This document shows, piece by piece, positions 1-6,490 of a stretch of 13,183 nucleotides of DNA; position 1 is the stretch's first letter; each line of letters begins with the position of its first letter. The DNA lies in contig CAYUEV010000041.1 in assembly GCA_964443825.1 (NCBI GenBank), positions 1 to 13,183 on the forward strand. Reading direction: 5' to 3'. The notes below the pieces were generated by a model. It did no database searches, was not told the origin of the DNA, and saw only the letters and a program-made list of their open reading frames with translations. The position numbers were made by a program, and so were the translations under genes. The stretch comes from UBA1081 sp964443825. Its GTDB lineage: Bacteria > Bacillota > Clostridia > Oscillospirales > Acutalibacteraceae.

Positions 1-539
1 AGTAACGCGGTTTTAAGTATTGCCGCCTGGGTTTTTGAATCTTTAATCTCGCCGTCCAAGATTTTATTGACAAATTCCGACAGCGGGATTTTTATTATTT
101 CAAGAAACTCGTCCTCGTCGGCGTGGGGCGTTCCGAAGACGAGATCCGTCGCTATGTACATATGTATTTCTTCGTCGGTATAAGCGACTGACGGGAGAAG
201 TCCGCCTATGTATTTTAATTTAGCGGACGTTATCCCCGCTTCCTCGCTGAGTTCCCTCAGAGCGGCGTCAACGGGCTCTTCTCCCTCGTCTATTTTTCCG
301 GCGGGGATTTCTATCGTCACGCGCCTTAAGGGGTACCGATACTGTCTTACGGCTATTACGTCGTTATTTTCCGTTAAAGGGACGATAGCCGCCGCGCCCC
401 TGTGCTTTAAATACTCCCTGTAGGACGTCTTGCCGTTGGGGAGAATCACTTTGTCTTTATATACGTGAAGAAGTCTTCCGTCGTATATTTTTTGCGACGA
501 TAATTCTTTTTCGATAAGTTTTTCATCTTTATTTTCCAT
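1..539 (-). CDS. NUDIX hydrolase, ADP-ribose pyrophosphatase type (3' end cut by window edge)
   Basis: The minus strand stays open from an ATG at 539 to the window edge, giving 179 residues without a stop, so the C-terminus is missing. Residues 81-103 match the NUDIX box GX5EX7REUXEEXGU exactly (G81, E87, R95, E96, E99, E100, G102, I103). The upstream region, with the VRQYRYP and EIPAGK segments, is typical of the NudF/ADP-ribose pyrophosphatase branch, which hydrolyses ADP-ribose to AMP and ribose 5-phosphate in the cytoplasm using Mg2+ held by the box glutamates. An in-frame ATG lies two codons upstream at 545. Neither start has a clear Shine-Dalgarno sequence. The gene follows the DapA-like gene by about 50 bases, with a terminator-like hairpin between them. 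Family assignment is firm; the exact substrate is inferred. Confidence 0.9.
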   Translation of the reverse strand, partial: MENKDEKLIEKELSSQKIYDGRLLHVYKDKVILPNGKTSYREYLKHRGAAAIVPLTENNDVIAVRQYRYPLRRVTIEIPAGKIDEGEEPVDAALRELSEEAGITSAKLKYIGGLLPSVAYTDEEIHMYIATDLVFGTPHADEDEFLEIIKIPLSEFVNKILDGEIKDSKTQAAILKTAL

Positions 540-550
540 AGTCATTAAAC

Positions 551-588
551 CAAAAAAGCGCGAAATCTTAATTGATCGACGCGCTTTA
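551..588 (-). terminator. Rho-independent terminator (or attenuator) between the DapA-like gene and the NUDIX gene
   Basis: On the minus strand an 8-bp perfect stem (arms 580-587 and 555-562, sequence AAAGCGCG/CGCGCTTT) with a 17-base loop is followed by a run of Ts (complement of the As at 552-557). It starts 5 bases after the DapA-like stop codon. The NUDIX start codon lies only about 12 bases beyond it, so the hairpin either ends the upstream transcript or acts as a partial terminator that lowers NUDIX expression. Confidence 0.65.
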
Positions 589-591
589 AAA

Positions 592-1485
592 TTATTTCAT
601 AAGTCCGTTTTCTTTTGAGAAAGCGTAAAAAGATTCTAAGGATCTCATGTCGGCGGGAGTTAAAGAGGGGACGGCTCTGCTTATAATTTTCATGTTTTTA
701 ACGCCCTGCAACTTCGCTAAGTATCTAGCGGAGTTTCCGAACTTGTGGGCGTTTAACGCGTTGTCAAGGAGAATTATCTCGTTATATCTTCTTTCGGCTT
801 CTTTTAAATCGCCTTTAATAAAGGCGTCGTGAAACCGCCTGAAGAAAGATACGCCGCACGTCGTGGGAGTCGCCATAACGCCTCTCGCGCCCGCTTTATA
901 AGAGTCTAAAAGATAAGGTATATTGGCTTGAATTACGACGGAATCGCGTTTATTGTCAATTTTCGATTTAATTCCGTCTAATGTTCGAGTCGTGTCCTTT
1001 ATACCCGATATTCCGCATTCTTTTACAAGCCTCCCGTAAGTTTCGCCCGTGATGTTGTGCGGAGTAAGGCCCGGGAACTCATACATTAAAACGGGAAGAG
1101 AAGTATATCTTCTAAGGTTCCCTATGTATTCCACAAGCTTCCGCGGTTCGTTTCCAAGCCCTTTAGTAGTAAAAACAAGACCGTCCACGCCCGTGTCGGA
1201 CATACGTTTTACTTCTTCAATTTGGTCGTTAAAATCCTTTTCCATGTTGGCGGTCGCCACGACGGTAGCAAAGCCTTTGTGTTTTACCGAGAGCGACGCT
1301 AATTTTAATCTCTCTTCCAGGGTGAGAAGAGATAGTTCGGAACTTCCGCACACCGCGAAAAAGTGATCGGGATTTTTTTCCGCCGTAAAGTCGCAGTACT
1401 CTTCGTAAGTTTCATAATCTACGGTTTTGTCGTCGTTGTAAGGCGTGAGCATAAGAGAATATATGCCCGTAAAATCGTTTAACAA
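592..1485 (-). CDS. Dihydrodipicolinate synthase / N-acetylneuraminate lyase family aldolase
   Basis: This 297-residue protein has the length of a DapA/NAL-type TIM-barrel class I aldolase. Such enzymes form a Schiff base between a barrel lysine and an alpha-keto acid such as pyruvate. Visible hallmarks are the TPY segment near residues 14-16, the catalytic tyrosine Y135 in MYEFPG, and the Schiff-base lysine K163 in GIKDTT. The usual GxxGE loop that binds the keto-acid carboxylate reads GSSE (47-50), one glycine short. Substrate is therefore uncertain, and lysine biosynthesis is not implied: no other lysine genes are nearby. The start codon is TTG at 1485, with AGAGG ten bases upstream overlapping the end of the SecB-like gene; no ATG fits better without cutting the first barrel strand. 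It lies 14 bases behind the SecB-like gene in the same operon. Confidence 0.88.
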   Translation of the reverse strand: MLNDFTGIYSLMLTPYNDDKTVDYETYEEYCDFTAEKNPDHFFAVCGSSELSLLTLEERLKLASLSVKHKGFATVVATANMEKDFNDQIEEVKRMSDTGVDGLVFTTKGLGNEPRKLVEYIGNLRRYTSLPVLMYEFPGLTPHNITGETYGRLVKECGISGIKDTTRTLDGIKSKIDNKRDSVVIQANIPYLLDSYKAGARGVMATPTTCGVSFFRRFHDAFIKGDLKEAERRYNEIILLDNALNAHKFGNSARYLAKLQGVKNMKIISRAVPSLTPADMRSLESFYAFSKENGLMK

Positions 1486-1499
1486 AGATAAATCGCCTC

Positions 1500-1946
1500 T
1501 TATTTTTGATTGTCGTCATACGGGTTCACAAAGTCGTCGGGACTTAAGTGTTCGCCGTTTTTGCCGAGTTCAAATCGGTATATTTCTTTGTTAGAAATAT
1601 CAATAAAAGGAATGATTATAGGGGGAATACCCGCGTTAGACGTAAAGGTCGTGACAAACGCCCTGACGTAGGGGAAAAGAGCGTTATACGTTTCCACGTG
1701 CAGCAGTTCTTTTTTAGCGTTTTCAGTAAAACCGAAAAGCCCGGTGGCGGTAACGTTGAGGTGGAATTCTTTTTCATCCTCCTTATCGGCGATCCTGGCT
1801 AAAAACTCGCCTACGCAAGCGTTGCTTTCAGAGTATTTAACGTTATAGGAATAGGAAAAGCCAAGTTCTATTTTTTTGTTTTTATTAACGGAGTTTACGA
1901 AATCGGCGTTAATAACCTTAAAAGCGCGCAAAGTTGAAAGAGCCAT
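1500..1946 (-). CDS. SecB-like protein export chaperone
   Basis: The protein has 148 residues, close to the usual SecB length, and carries the recognisable SecB core. This is an N-terminal strand region of the type 'F.V...DF', a central beta segment ending near F71-G72-F73, then LFPYVRAFVTTFTSNAGIPP (residues 90-109) leading into a hydrophobic IIIPFIDI segment. That arrangement matches the SecB helix preceding the 'FP.l...PVNF' region. SecB-fold proteins form tetramers that hold unfolded clients for the SecA translocase. Most Firmicutes lack classical SecB, so this is better called SecB-like; some relatives are solitary or control toxin-antitoxin pairs, but no toxin-antitoxin pair is visible here. 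Start is ATG at 1946, with GGAG at 1954-1957 seven bases away. It sits between the four-cysteine protein and the DapA-like gene. Confidence 0.8.
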   Translation of the reverse strand: MALSTLRAFKVINADFVNSVNKNKKIELGFSYSYNVKYSESNACVGEFLARIADKEDEKEFHLNVTATGLFGFTENAKKELLHVETYNALFPYVRAFVTTFTSNAGIPPIIIPFIDISNKEIYRFELGKNGEHLSPDDFVNPYDDNQK

Positions 1947-1976
1947 AGTGTTTCTCCAAAAATTAAGACGTTAAAA

Positions 1977-2192
1977 TCAAAGTTTAAAGTCGTCCTCGGA
2001 AAAGGCGTCCATGATTTTAGGTTTTTCGGGCGTTCTTTTTAAAGGGTCGTATTTAAATTTCTTACAGTACGAGTCGGGGCTTCTGATTCCCGTCAAAGAG
2101 CAGAGAATCTCGTCGCCCGCGTAAGATAAGCTTCCAAAAGAACAATAGAGGCACTTAGGGGGAATATCTTTTCCGAAAAGTTTATTTTTCAT
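1977..2192 (-). CDS. Small four-cysteine protein, conserved hypothetical, probable metal binder
   Basis: The protein is 71 residues when started at the ATG at 2192. An in-frame ATG at 2213 would add seven residues but lies at the predicted transcription start, and a strong AGGGGG ribosome site (2200-2205) sits just ahead of 2192, so the shorter form is chosen. Cysteines at 14, 17, 31 and 43 (CxxC, then two singles) suggest a zinc knuckle or iron-sulfur site. The C-terminal half is rich in K, P and acidic residues and has the KKFKYDPLKR segment that I recognise from small uncharacterised proteins of Clostridia. It has no signal peptide or membrane segment, so it is probably cytoplasmic. It is the first gene of the SecB-like/DapA-like operon. 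Function unknown. Confidence 0.75.
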   Translation of the reverse strand: MKNKLFGKDIPPKCLYCSFGSLSYAGDEILCSLTGIRSPDSYCKKFKYDPLKRTPEKPKIMDAFSEDDFKL

Positions 2193-2220
2193 GTGATCGC
2201 CCCCTAATCCCACATCGTAT

Positions 2221-2249
2221 ATTATAGCGCAAAAGTTAAGTTATGTCAA
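2221..2249 (-). promoter_or_regulatory. Sigma-A promoter for the minus-strand operon
   Basis: On the minus strand, TTGACA (2249-2244) and TATAAT (2226-2221) are separated by exactly 17 bases; all 12 core positions match consensus. Transcription would begin near 2214, about 22 bases before the ATG at 2192, which supports that start codon. Confidence 0.9.
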
Positions 2250-2275
2250 GAATCGCGGGCGCCAAAACGGGAAAT

Positions 2276-2304
2276 TTGACAAAATGGGAAATATATGTTA
2301 TAAT
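2276..2304 (+). promoter_or_regulatory. Sigma-A promoter for the first dockerin gene
   Basis: TTGACA at 2276-2281 and TATAAT at 2299-2304 are separated by 17 bases, a full consensus match. Transcription would start near 2311, leaving a leader of about 70 bases before the TTG start at 2381. It lies back to back with the minus-strand promoter, with 26 bases between the two -35 boxes. Confidence 0.9.
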
Positions 2305-2380
2305 CCATAACCGCCCCTGTAAAAAATAAAAATTTCTCTCAAGACTTTGGGTCTAAACTTTATTAAAGGAGCTAATTCTT

Positions 2381-3484
2381 TTGAAAAAAATAATAAAAAG
2401 CGCTGTATGCGCGCTTTTGGTTTTCCTCGCTTTCGCGTTTTCTTTTATACCGTCGGGCGCTTACACGGACGACGATATAGTAAGCTCGGCTCAGATTTTT
2501 ATATACGAAAAAGAGGGCGGTTACGACGCCGTCGCCCCTAAAGACAACGGAGCCGCGAGCATAGGTAAAATCGGCTGGCACGCGTCTAGGGCTCTTTTGC
2601 TGTTAAGAGATATAGCGAGGAAAAACGAGCCGAACGCCAAAAAAATCCTCGGAGAAGACCTTTTTAACGAAATTATGACGGCTTCTGAAAAAAGCTGGAA
2701 CGACAGAGCTTTTACAAGCTCAGAGGCGGCTAAGGTAAAAGCGCTTTTAGGCACGAAAGAAGGCAGGGAAACGCAGGACGCGACTTCCTACAAAGACATT
2801 AAAGGTTACGTAAGTCACGGAAAATCATTGGGAATTAAAGACCCCAGGGCGCTCGTTTACTTTGCGGACGTTGAAAATCAGATCGGCTCTAACGGAGCGG
2901 AGAGAGTCGCGAACGCGGCGAAAAGCGCGGCGAACGGCGGAGACGTCGCTCTCGATACGCTTTACAGCGCGTCTTTAAAAGACAAAACCGCGTCAAAAAG
3001 CCCCGACAGGCGAAAAGCCGCCTACAATTACGCTAAGAACCTCGCTTTTGGCTCGTCTGACGCGTCGCCGTCCGCGAAGGTTTATAAAACCGGAAAATAT
3101 AGAATAAACACCGAAAGCGATCCCCTTAGAATGAGAAGCGGTCCCGGTTCGTCTTATTCTCTTTTAGGCGCGTCTATTCCAAAAGGAATGGTAGTTTCCG
3201 TCGCCGAGGTTTCGGGCTCATGGGGCAAAGTCGCCTACGACGGCAAAACGGGCTGGATTTCTCTTTCGTATGCCGAGGAAGCGGCTTTCGGCGGAAGCGT
3301 CGACTGCGACGTAAACGGAAACGGGAAAATTGACGCGCAGGACGCTAGGATGATTTTAAGATACTCCGCGTCAATAGGGAATTTAACTAACGCGCAAAAA
3401 GAGAAAGCCGACGCGAACAACGACGGAAAAATCAGCGCCCAGGACGCGAGAACCGCCCTTCGTGTTTCCGCGAAATTAGATTAA
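2381..3484 (+). CDS. Secreted protein: lysozyme-like domain, SH3b domain, type I dockerin
   Basis: This 367-residue protein starts at TTG 2381, with AGGAG at 2367-2371 nine bases upstream. Residues 1-28 form a signal peptide (KK, long hydrophobic core, then small residues). Residues 33-222 form a domain also present in the next gene. Its core EGGY..V..KDNGAASIG holds E45, D55 and S60; the 15-residue E-to-S distance and intervening D resemble the Glu/Asp/Thr set of GH24 lysozymes, and GKIGWHA follows. Peptidoglycan cleavage is therefore a reasonable inference but unproven. Residues 235-300 form an SH3b domain (LRMRSGPGSSY, WGKVAYDGKTGWI), often a cell-wall binder. Residues 308-367 form a type I dockerin with two calcium loops (DVNGNGKIDAQD, DANNDGKISAQD), expected to dock on a cohesin. 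No cohesin gene is in the window. Confidence 0.85.
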   Translation: MKKIIKSAVCALLVFLAFAFSFIPSGAYTDDDIVSSAQIFIYEKEGGYDAVAPKDNGAASIGKIGWHASRALLLLRDIARKNEPNAKKILGEDLFNEIMTASEKSWNDRAFTSSEAAKVKALLGTKEGRETQDATSYKDIKGYVSHGKSLGIKDPRALVYFADVENQIGSNGAERVANAAKSAANGGDVALDTLYSASLKDKTASKSPDRRKAAYNYAKNLAFGSSDASPSAKVYKTGKYRINTESDPLRMRSGPGSSYSLLGASIPKGMVVSVAEVSGSWGKVAYDGKTGWISLSYAEEAAFGGSVDCDVNGNGKIDAQDARMILRYSASIGNLTNAQKEKADANNDGKISAQDARTALRVSAKLD

Positions 3485-3558
3485 ATCGTAATAGCTTACA
3501 AAAATTTTTACTAATTTTGTCACGATTAACATAAATCCGAAAACACCGCTATTAAAGG

Positions 3559-3587
3559 TTGACCTCTTTATGTAAAAGTGATAACAT
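3559..3587 (+). promoter_or_regulatory. Probable sigma-A promoter for the second dockerin gene
   Basis: TTGACC (3559-3564) and TAACAT (3582-3587) are separated by 17 bases, matching 5 of 6 and 4 of 6 consensus positions. It lies 45 bases ahead of the ATG at 3632, so this gene can be transcribed separately from its paralogue. I see no convincing terminator between the two genes. Confidence 0.55.
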
Positions 3588-3631
3588 ATACTTGCGTTTA
3601 CGTAGGGAGAGAACTAAATTCGGGGGAAAGC

Positions 3632-5644
3632 ATGAAAAAGCGGATTTTGAAAGCTGTCTGCGTTTTATTATCGGCGGCCGCGGTAGTCTTGTCTTTTCCA
3701 TACGCCGCTTTAGCCGCGCCCACTTTCGACCAGATATTAAACGCCGCCGTGTACATAATCATATCGAACGAAGGGCAGTACTCCACCGTCTTAAAAAACG
3801 ACAACGGCGCGGTGAGCCTGGGGAAATTAGGCTGGCACGCCACGAACGCCTTAAACCTTTTAAAACAAATCGTATCTCTTAACCCTTCTCAGGCTGTCAG
3901 TATATTGGGGACGGAACTTTACGATGAGATCGTCACGTCGTCCTCTTGGGAAGGCAGAATTTTAAACGATAACGAAGCGTCGCGTTTAGCGGTTTTTTTG
4001 GCGACTTCAGAGAGTATGTCGGTTCAAGACGAATCCGCCAGAAATTACGTTATAAACTACTTAAATCACGGCATGAGCTTAGGTATAACGGATCCGGCGG
4101 CGCTCGTGTTTTTTGCCGATTACGAGAATCAAAACGGTCATACCGGGGCTGAAAATTTTTTTAGAAGAGTAATAAGCTCTTACGGCGTCGCAAATCTCTC
4201 GACTCTATACGATTGCAGCAATAAAAACTACAGAAGGACTAAAACTTACAACTTTTGCGCAAGTTTAAACTGGGAATCGTTTAACGGCGGCAATAATAAT
4301 CCGAATCCCTCTTACGACCATATTCCGCCTGTGATAAGCGATGTAACCGTAACCGATTTAACGTCTGAGGGGTTTACGGTTTCCTGTCTCGCGAGCGATA
4401 ACGCGTCGGTCGAGAGCGTATATTACGCGATTTACAATCTTGAGGACGGGGCGTCGGGAACTCAATGGTATCAATATGCTCCCGTCGACGGCAGGACGTC
4501 CCACACGATGTATATTTATGATTTTAACTCGCGCTCAGGCGATTACTCCGTTTATATTTACGCGTTCGACAAAGCGGGCAACTGCTCTTACGCGGGTCTT
4601 AACGTAATCACAGTGCCGGGCGACGGCGGAAACGCTCTTTCTTTAGCCGTCACGTCCCAAAATGGTTTAAAAGACGGCAAAATAACATGGAGGGCGAGAG
4701 CGTCGGGCGGCGGCGGCGATTACAGATATTCGTTCGAGCTTTACAGGGACGACGTAAAAATTGCCGAAAGAGGCTATAATGATTTTTCGGATTACACTTA
4801 CAGTATAACCGAAAACGGCGTTTACAAAGTAAAAGTCACCGTCCGCGATATGACGACGGGCGACGAAAAAAGCGCCGAAAGCCCCGAGATTAACGTTTTT
4901 GACCCTATTGTGATAGATTCCCTGAAACCGGACAAGAAAACCCTTGTTTTAGGCGAGAACGTCTCCTGGACGGCTTCTGTCAGCGGCGGGGAAGGCGAGC
5001 TTAAATACTCCTTTACCGTATACAAAGACGACTCCGTCGTTGAAAGCGGCGAATACGGGAGCAGTCCTGATTTTACATACAGACCCGCCGAGAGCGGAAC
5101 ATATAAAGTAAGCGTAAGCGTAGAGGATGAAAGATCTCAAGCGGCTTCCTTTATGAGCGAGGAGATAACCGTTACAGAGCCCTTCGCGGTATCCTCGGTA
5201 GGCTTTTCCAGAGACTTTGCCGTAATCGGAGAAAGCGTGGAGTGCATAGCCGAAATAAAAGGCGGGAGCGGGTCTTACTCCTGCGTATTTAATATAGAGC
5301 TTGACGGGGAAACGATTTTAACGTCGGAACCCGTAAGAAGCGGCTATTTTATTTTTACTCCCGAAAAAGCGGGAACTTACGTTTTAACCGCGACGGCGAC
5401 CGACGACGACTCCTCGGTATCCTCGCTGTCGGGCGGGGAATTGATTGTCGCCGAGGATTACCCGGAGGGCGACGCTAACGCCGACGGCAAAATTACGGCG
5501 GCGGACGCGAGAATCGCCTTAAGATGTTCGGCTAAGTTAATGGACGCGACCGCTCATATAAATAAAATCGCCGATATTAACGCCGACGGGTTTATTACGG
5601 CGAGCGACGCGAGGGCGATATTGAGAATCTCGGCTTCGCTTTAA
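3632..5644 (+). CDS. Secreted protein: lysozyme-like domain, Ig/GBS-Bsp-like domain, three PKD-like repeats, dockerin
   Basis: This 670-residue protein is started at ATG 3632, which gives a clean signal peptide (MKKRILK, hydrophobic core, AALAA cleavage region near 29) and follows GGGGGAAAG at 3622-3630. An upstream GTG at 3578 would add 18 residues that spoil the signal. Residues 32-217 repeat the lysozyme-like domain of the preceding gene, with E47, D57 and S62 at identical spacing, plus GKLGWHA and the FADYENQNG segment. Residues 231-330 resemble the GBS Bsp-like or Ig-like modules of clostridial surface proteins (WYQYAPVDGRTSHTMYIYDF, SGDYSVYIYAFD). Residues 334-608 hold three PKD/Ig-like repeats. 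Residues 613-670 are a type I dockerin (DANADGKITAAD, DINADGFITASD). It is probably a tandem duplicate with exchanged middle modules, acting outside the cell. The glycan or wall target is unknown. Confidence 0.85.
   Translation: MKKRILKAVCVLLSAAAVVLSFPYAALAAPTFDQILNAAVYIIISNEGQYSTVLKNDNGAVSLGKLGWHATNALNLLKQIVSLNPSQAVSILGTELYDEIVTSSSWEGRILNDNEASRLAVFLATSESMSVQDESARNYVINYLNHGMSLGITDPAALVFFADYENQNGHTGAENFFRRVISSYGVANLSTLYDCSNKNYRRTKTYNFCASLNWESFNGGNNNPNPSYDHIPPVISDVTVTDLTSEGFTVSCLASDNASVESVYYAIYNLEDGASGTQWYQYAPVDGRTSHTMYIYDFNSRSGDYSVYIYAFDKAGNCSYAGLNVITVPGDGGNALSLAVTSQNGLKDGKITWRARASGGGGDYRYSFELYRDDVKIAERGYNDFSDYTYSITENGVYKVKVTVRDMTTGDEKSAESPEINVFDPIVIDSLKPDKKTLVLGENVSWTASVSGGEGELKYSFTVYKDDSVVESGEYGSSPDFTYRPAESGTYKVSVSVEDERSQAASFMSEEITVTEPFAVSSVGFSRDFAVIGESVECIAEIKGGSGSYSCVFNIELDGETILTSEPVRSGYFIFTPEKAGTYVLTATATDDDSSVSSLSGGELIVAEDYPEGDANADGKITAADARIALRCSAKLMDATAHINKIADINADGFITASDARAILRISASL
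4631..5455 (+). repeat. Three tandem PKD/Ig-like protein repeats of about 92 residues
   Basis: Within the second dockerin protein, residues 334-424, 425-516 and 517-608 align with each other. Each has an opening beta strand, a 'GGxGxYxxxF..(Y/L)xDD or DGE' segment (GGGGDYRYSFELYRDD, GGEGELKYSFTVYKDD, GGSGSYSCVFNIELDG), an 'F.Y/F....(S/N)GxYxv.v.v.D' segment, and a closing strand before an FDP or EPF hinge. The repeats are diverged, so this is domain-level duplication rather than recent DNA repetition. They probably act as spacers or carbohydrate-contact modules. Confidence 0.7.
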
Positions 5645-5700
5645 AATATTTTTAAAAGCTGATTTTTTAAATAAAACTTAACGCGAAAGGAGTTTTGAGC

Positions 5701-5871
5701 ATGGCTTATAAGATCTCGGACGAATGCATTTCCTGCGGTTCTTGCGCGGGAGAATGCCCCGTCGAGGCCATATCGGAAGGCGAAGGCAAATACGTAATCG
5801 ACTCCGATACCTGCATCGACTGCGGAACTTGCGAAAGCGTCTGCCCTGTGGGCGCGCCGGAGGCTCAATAA
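5701..5871 (+). CDS. 2[4Fe-4S] ferredoxin
   Basis: This 56-residue protein has the classic clostridial ferredoxin layout: two CxxCxxCxxxCP motifs with cysteines at 9, 12, 15, 19 and at 38, 41, 44, 48. Each set supplies three ligands to one cubane cluster and the fourth to the other. It carries electrons at low potential in the cytoplasm, commonly for hydrogenases or 2-oxoacid:ferredoxin oxidoreductases; no such partner is in the window. Start is ATG at 5701, with AAAGGAG (5686-5692) eight bases upstream. It is followed directly by a strong terminator, so it is probably expressed as a single-gene transcript. I saw no consensus promoter in the 56 bases before it. Confidence 0.96.
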   Translation: MAYKISDECISCGSCAGECPVEAISEGEGKYVIDSDTCIDCGTCESVCPVGAPEAQ

Positions 5872-5877
5872 AGCGGG

Positions 5878-5908
5878 TTAGAGGGTATTTTTACCCTCTA
5901 ATCTTTTC
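5878..5908 (+). terminator. Rho-independent terminator after the ferredoxin gene
   Basis: A 10-bp perfect stem TTAGAGGGTA/TACCCTCTAA (5878-5887 and 5892-5901) with a TTTT loop is followed by TCTTTTC. It lies 7 bases beyond the ferredoxin stop codon and just ahead of the nitroreductase gene. Confidence 0.85.
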
Positions 5909-5925
5909 TGAATTTGGGGATTGTT

Positions 5926-6468
5926 ATGATAAAAAACGAAATAACGGACGCTATTTTACGCCGCAGGACGGTAAGGGAGTATACGCCTGAAAAACTGACT
6001 TTGCAGCAAATAGAAACGATAATTGAGTGCGCCATGTACGCTCCAAGCGCCAGGAACCTACAGCCCTGCTTTTTGCGCGCGGTAAGCGGAAAAGAAACTT
6101 TAGACCGCATAAACGCGGACTTTAAAAATCTTATCGGCTGGGATACTCCAGCTTACACAAAGTGGGACGTAAATCCCTTCTACCACAACGCTCCCACCGT
6201 GTTTTTTATCTTCGGAAAGACCAAAAGCGACATGGACGCGGGAATTATGGCTGAAAATATCGCCATAGCGGCGTATGGTTTAGGTCTTTCGACCTGCATA
6301 ATAGGCTCTATCGGCGCTCTTCTTAACGACGAAAAAGGAAAACCGTGGAAAAAGTTTATGAAAATCCCCGAAGATTACGAATTTTTAATTTCGGTCGCCT
6401 GCGGTCACGGGAATGAAAAACCGGAAGTCAAAAAGAGAAATAAAGAGCAGTTTATGATAATAGAATAA
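5926..6468 (+). CDS. Nitroreductase family protein (FMN-dependent)
   Basis: This 180-residue protein belongs to the nitroreductase fold, whose members bind FMN at a dimer interface and reduce nitro compounds, quinones or other acceptors with NAD(P)H. Evidence is the N-terminal FMN-phosphate motif RRRTVREYTPE (12-22), the APSARNLQP segment (39-47) with the usual S, N and Q, and the AAYGLGLSTC(I)IG region that lines the flavin. No ferredoxin domain is fused, although a separate ferredoxin gene lies just upstream. Start is ATG at 5926 with GGGGA five bases upstream; a TTG four codons earlier is less likely because it overlaps that site. It follows a terminator and no obvious promoter was seen, so read-through may supply transcription. 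The physiological substrate is unknown. Confidence 0.88.
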   Translation: MIKNEITDAILRRRTVREYTPEKLTLQQIETIIECAMYAPSARNLQPCFLRAVSGKETLDRINADFKNLIGWDTPAYTKWDVNPFYHNAPTVFFIFGKTKSDMDAGIMAENIAIAAYGLGLSTCIIGSIGALLNDEKGKPWKKFMKIPEDYEFLISVACGHGNEKPEVKKRNKEQFMIIE

Positions 6469-6490
6469 AAACCTTAGAATTTAGCGCGTT

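Noticed and set aside
1049..1366. 105-residue plus-strand reading frame opposite the aldolase gene
   Set aside because: It is antisense to a clear DapA-family enzyme and shows no start signal or domain.
592..1485. Lysine biosynthesis role (dapA) for the aldolase
   Set aside because: The keto-acid binding loop is atypical and no lysine pathway genes are present, so only the family level is supported.
1500..2192. Toxin-antitoxin-chaperone locus around the SecB-like gene
   Set aside because: Neither neighbour resembles a HigB/HigA or MqsRA pair: one is a four-cysteine protein, the other an aldolase.
3485..3535. Possible terminator between the two dockerin genes (AATCGT...ACGATT outer arms, ACAAAA/TTTTGT inner arms)
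   Set aside because: The stem is short, AT-rich and interrupted, and no T-run follows the outer arm.
5621..5647. Possible promoter for the ferredoxin gene (TTGAGA, TAAAAT)
   Set aside because: The spacer is 15 bases, shorter than usual, and the -10 box overlaps the end of the preceding gene.
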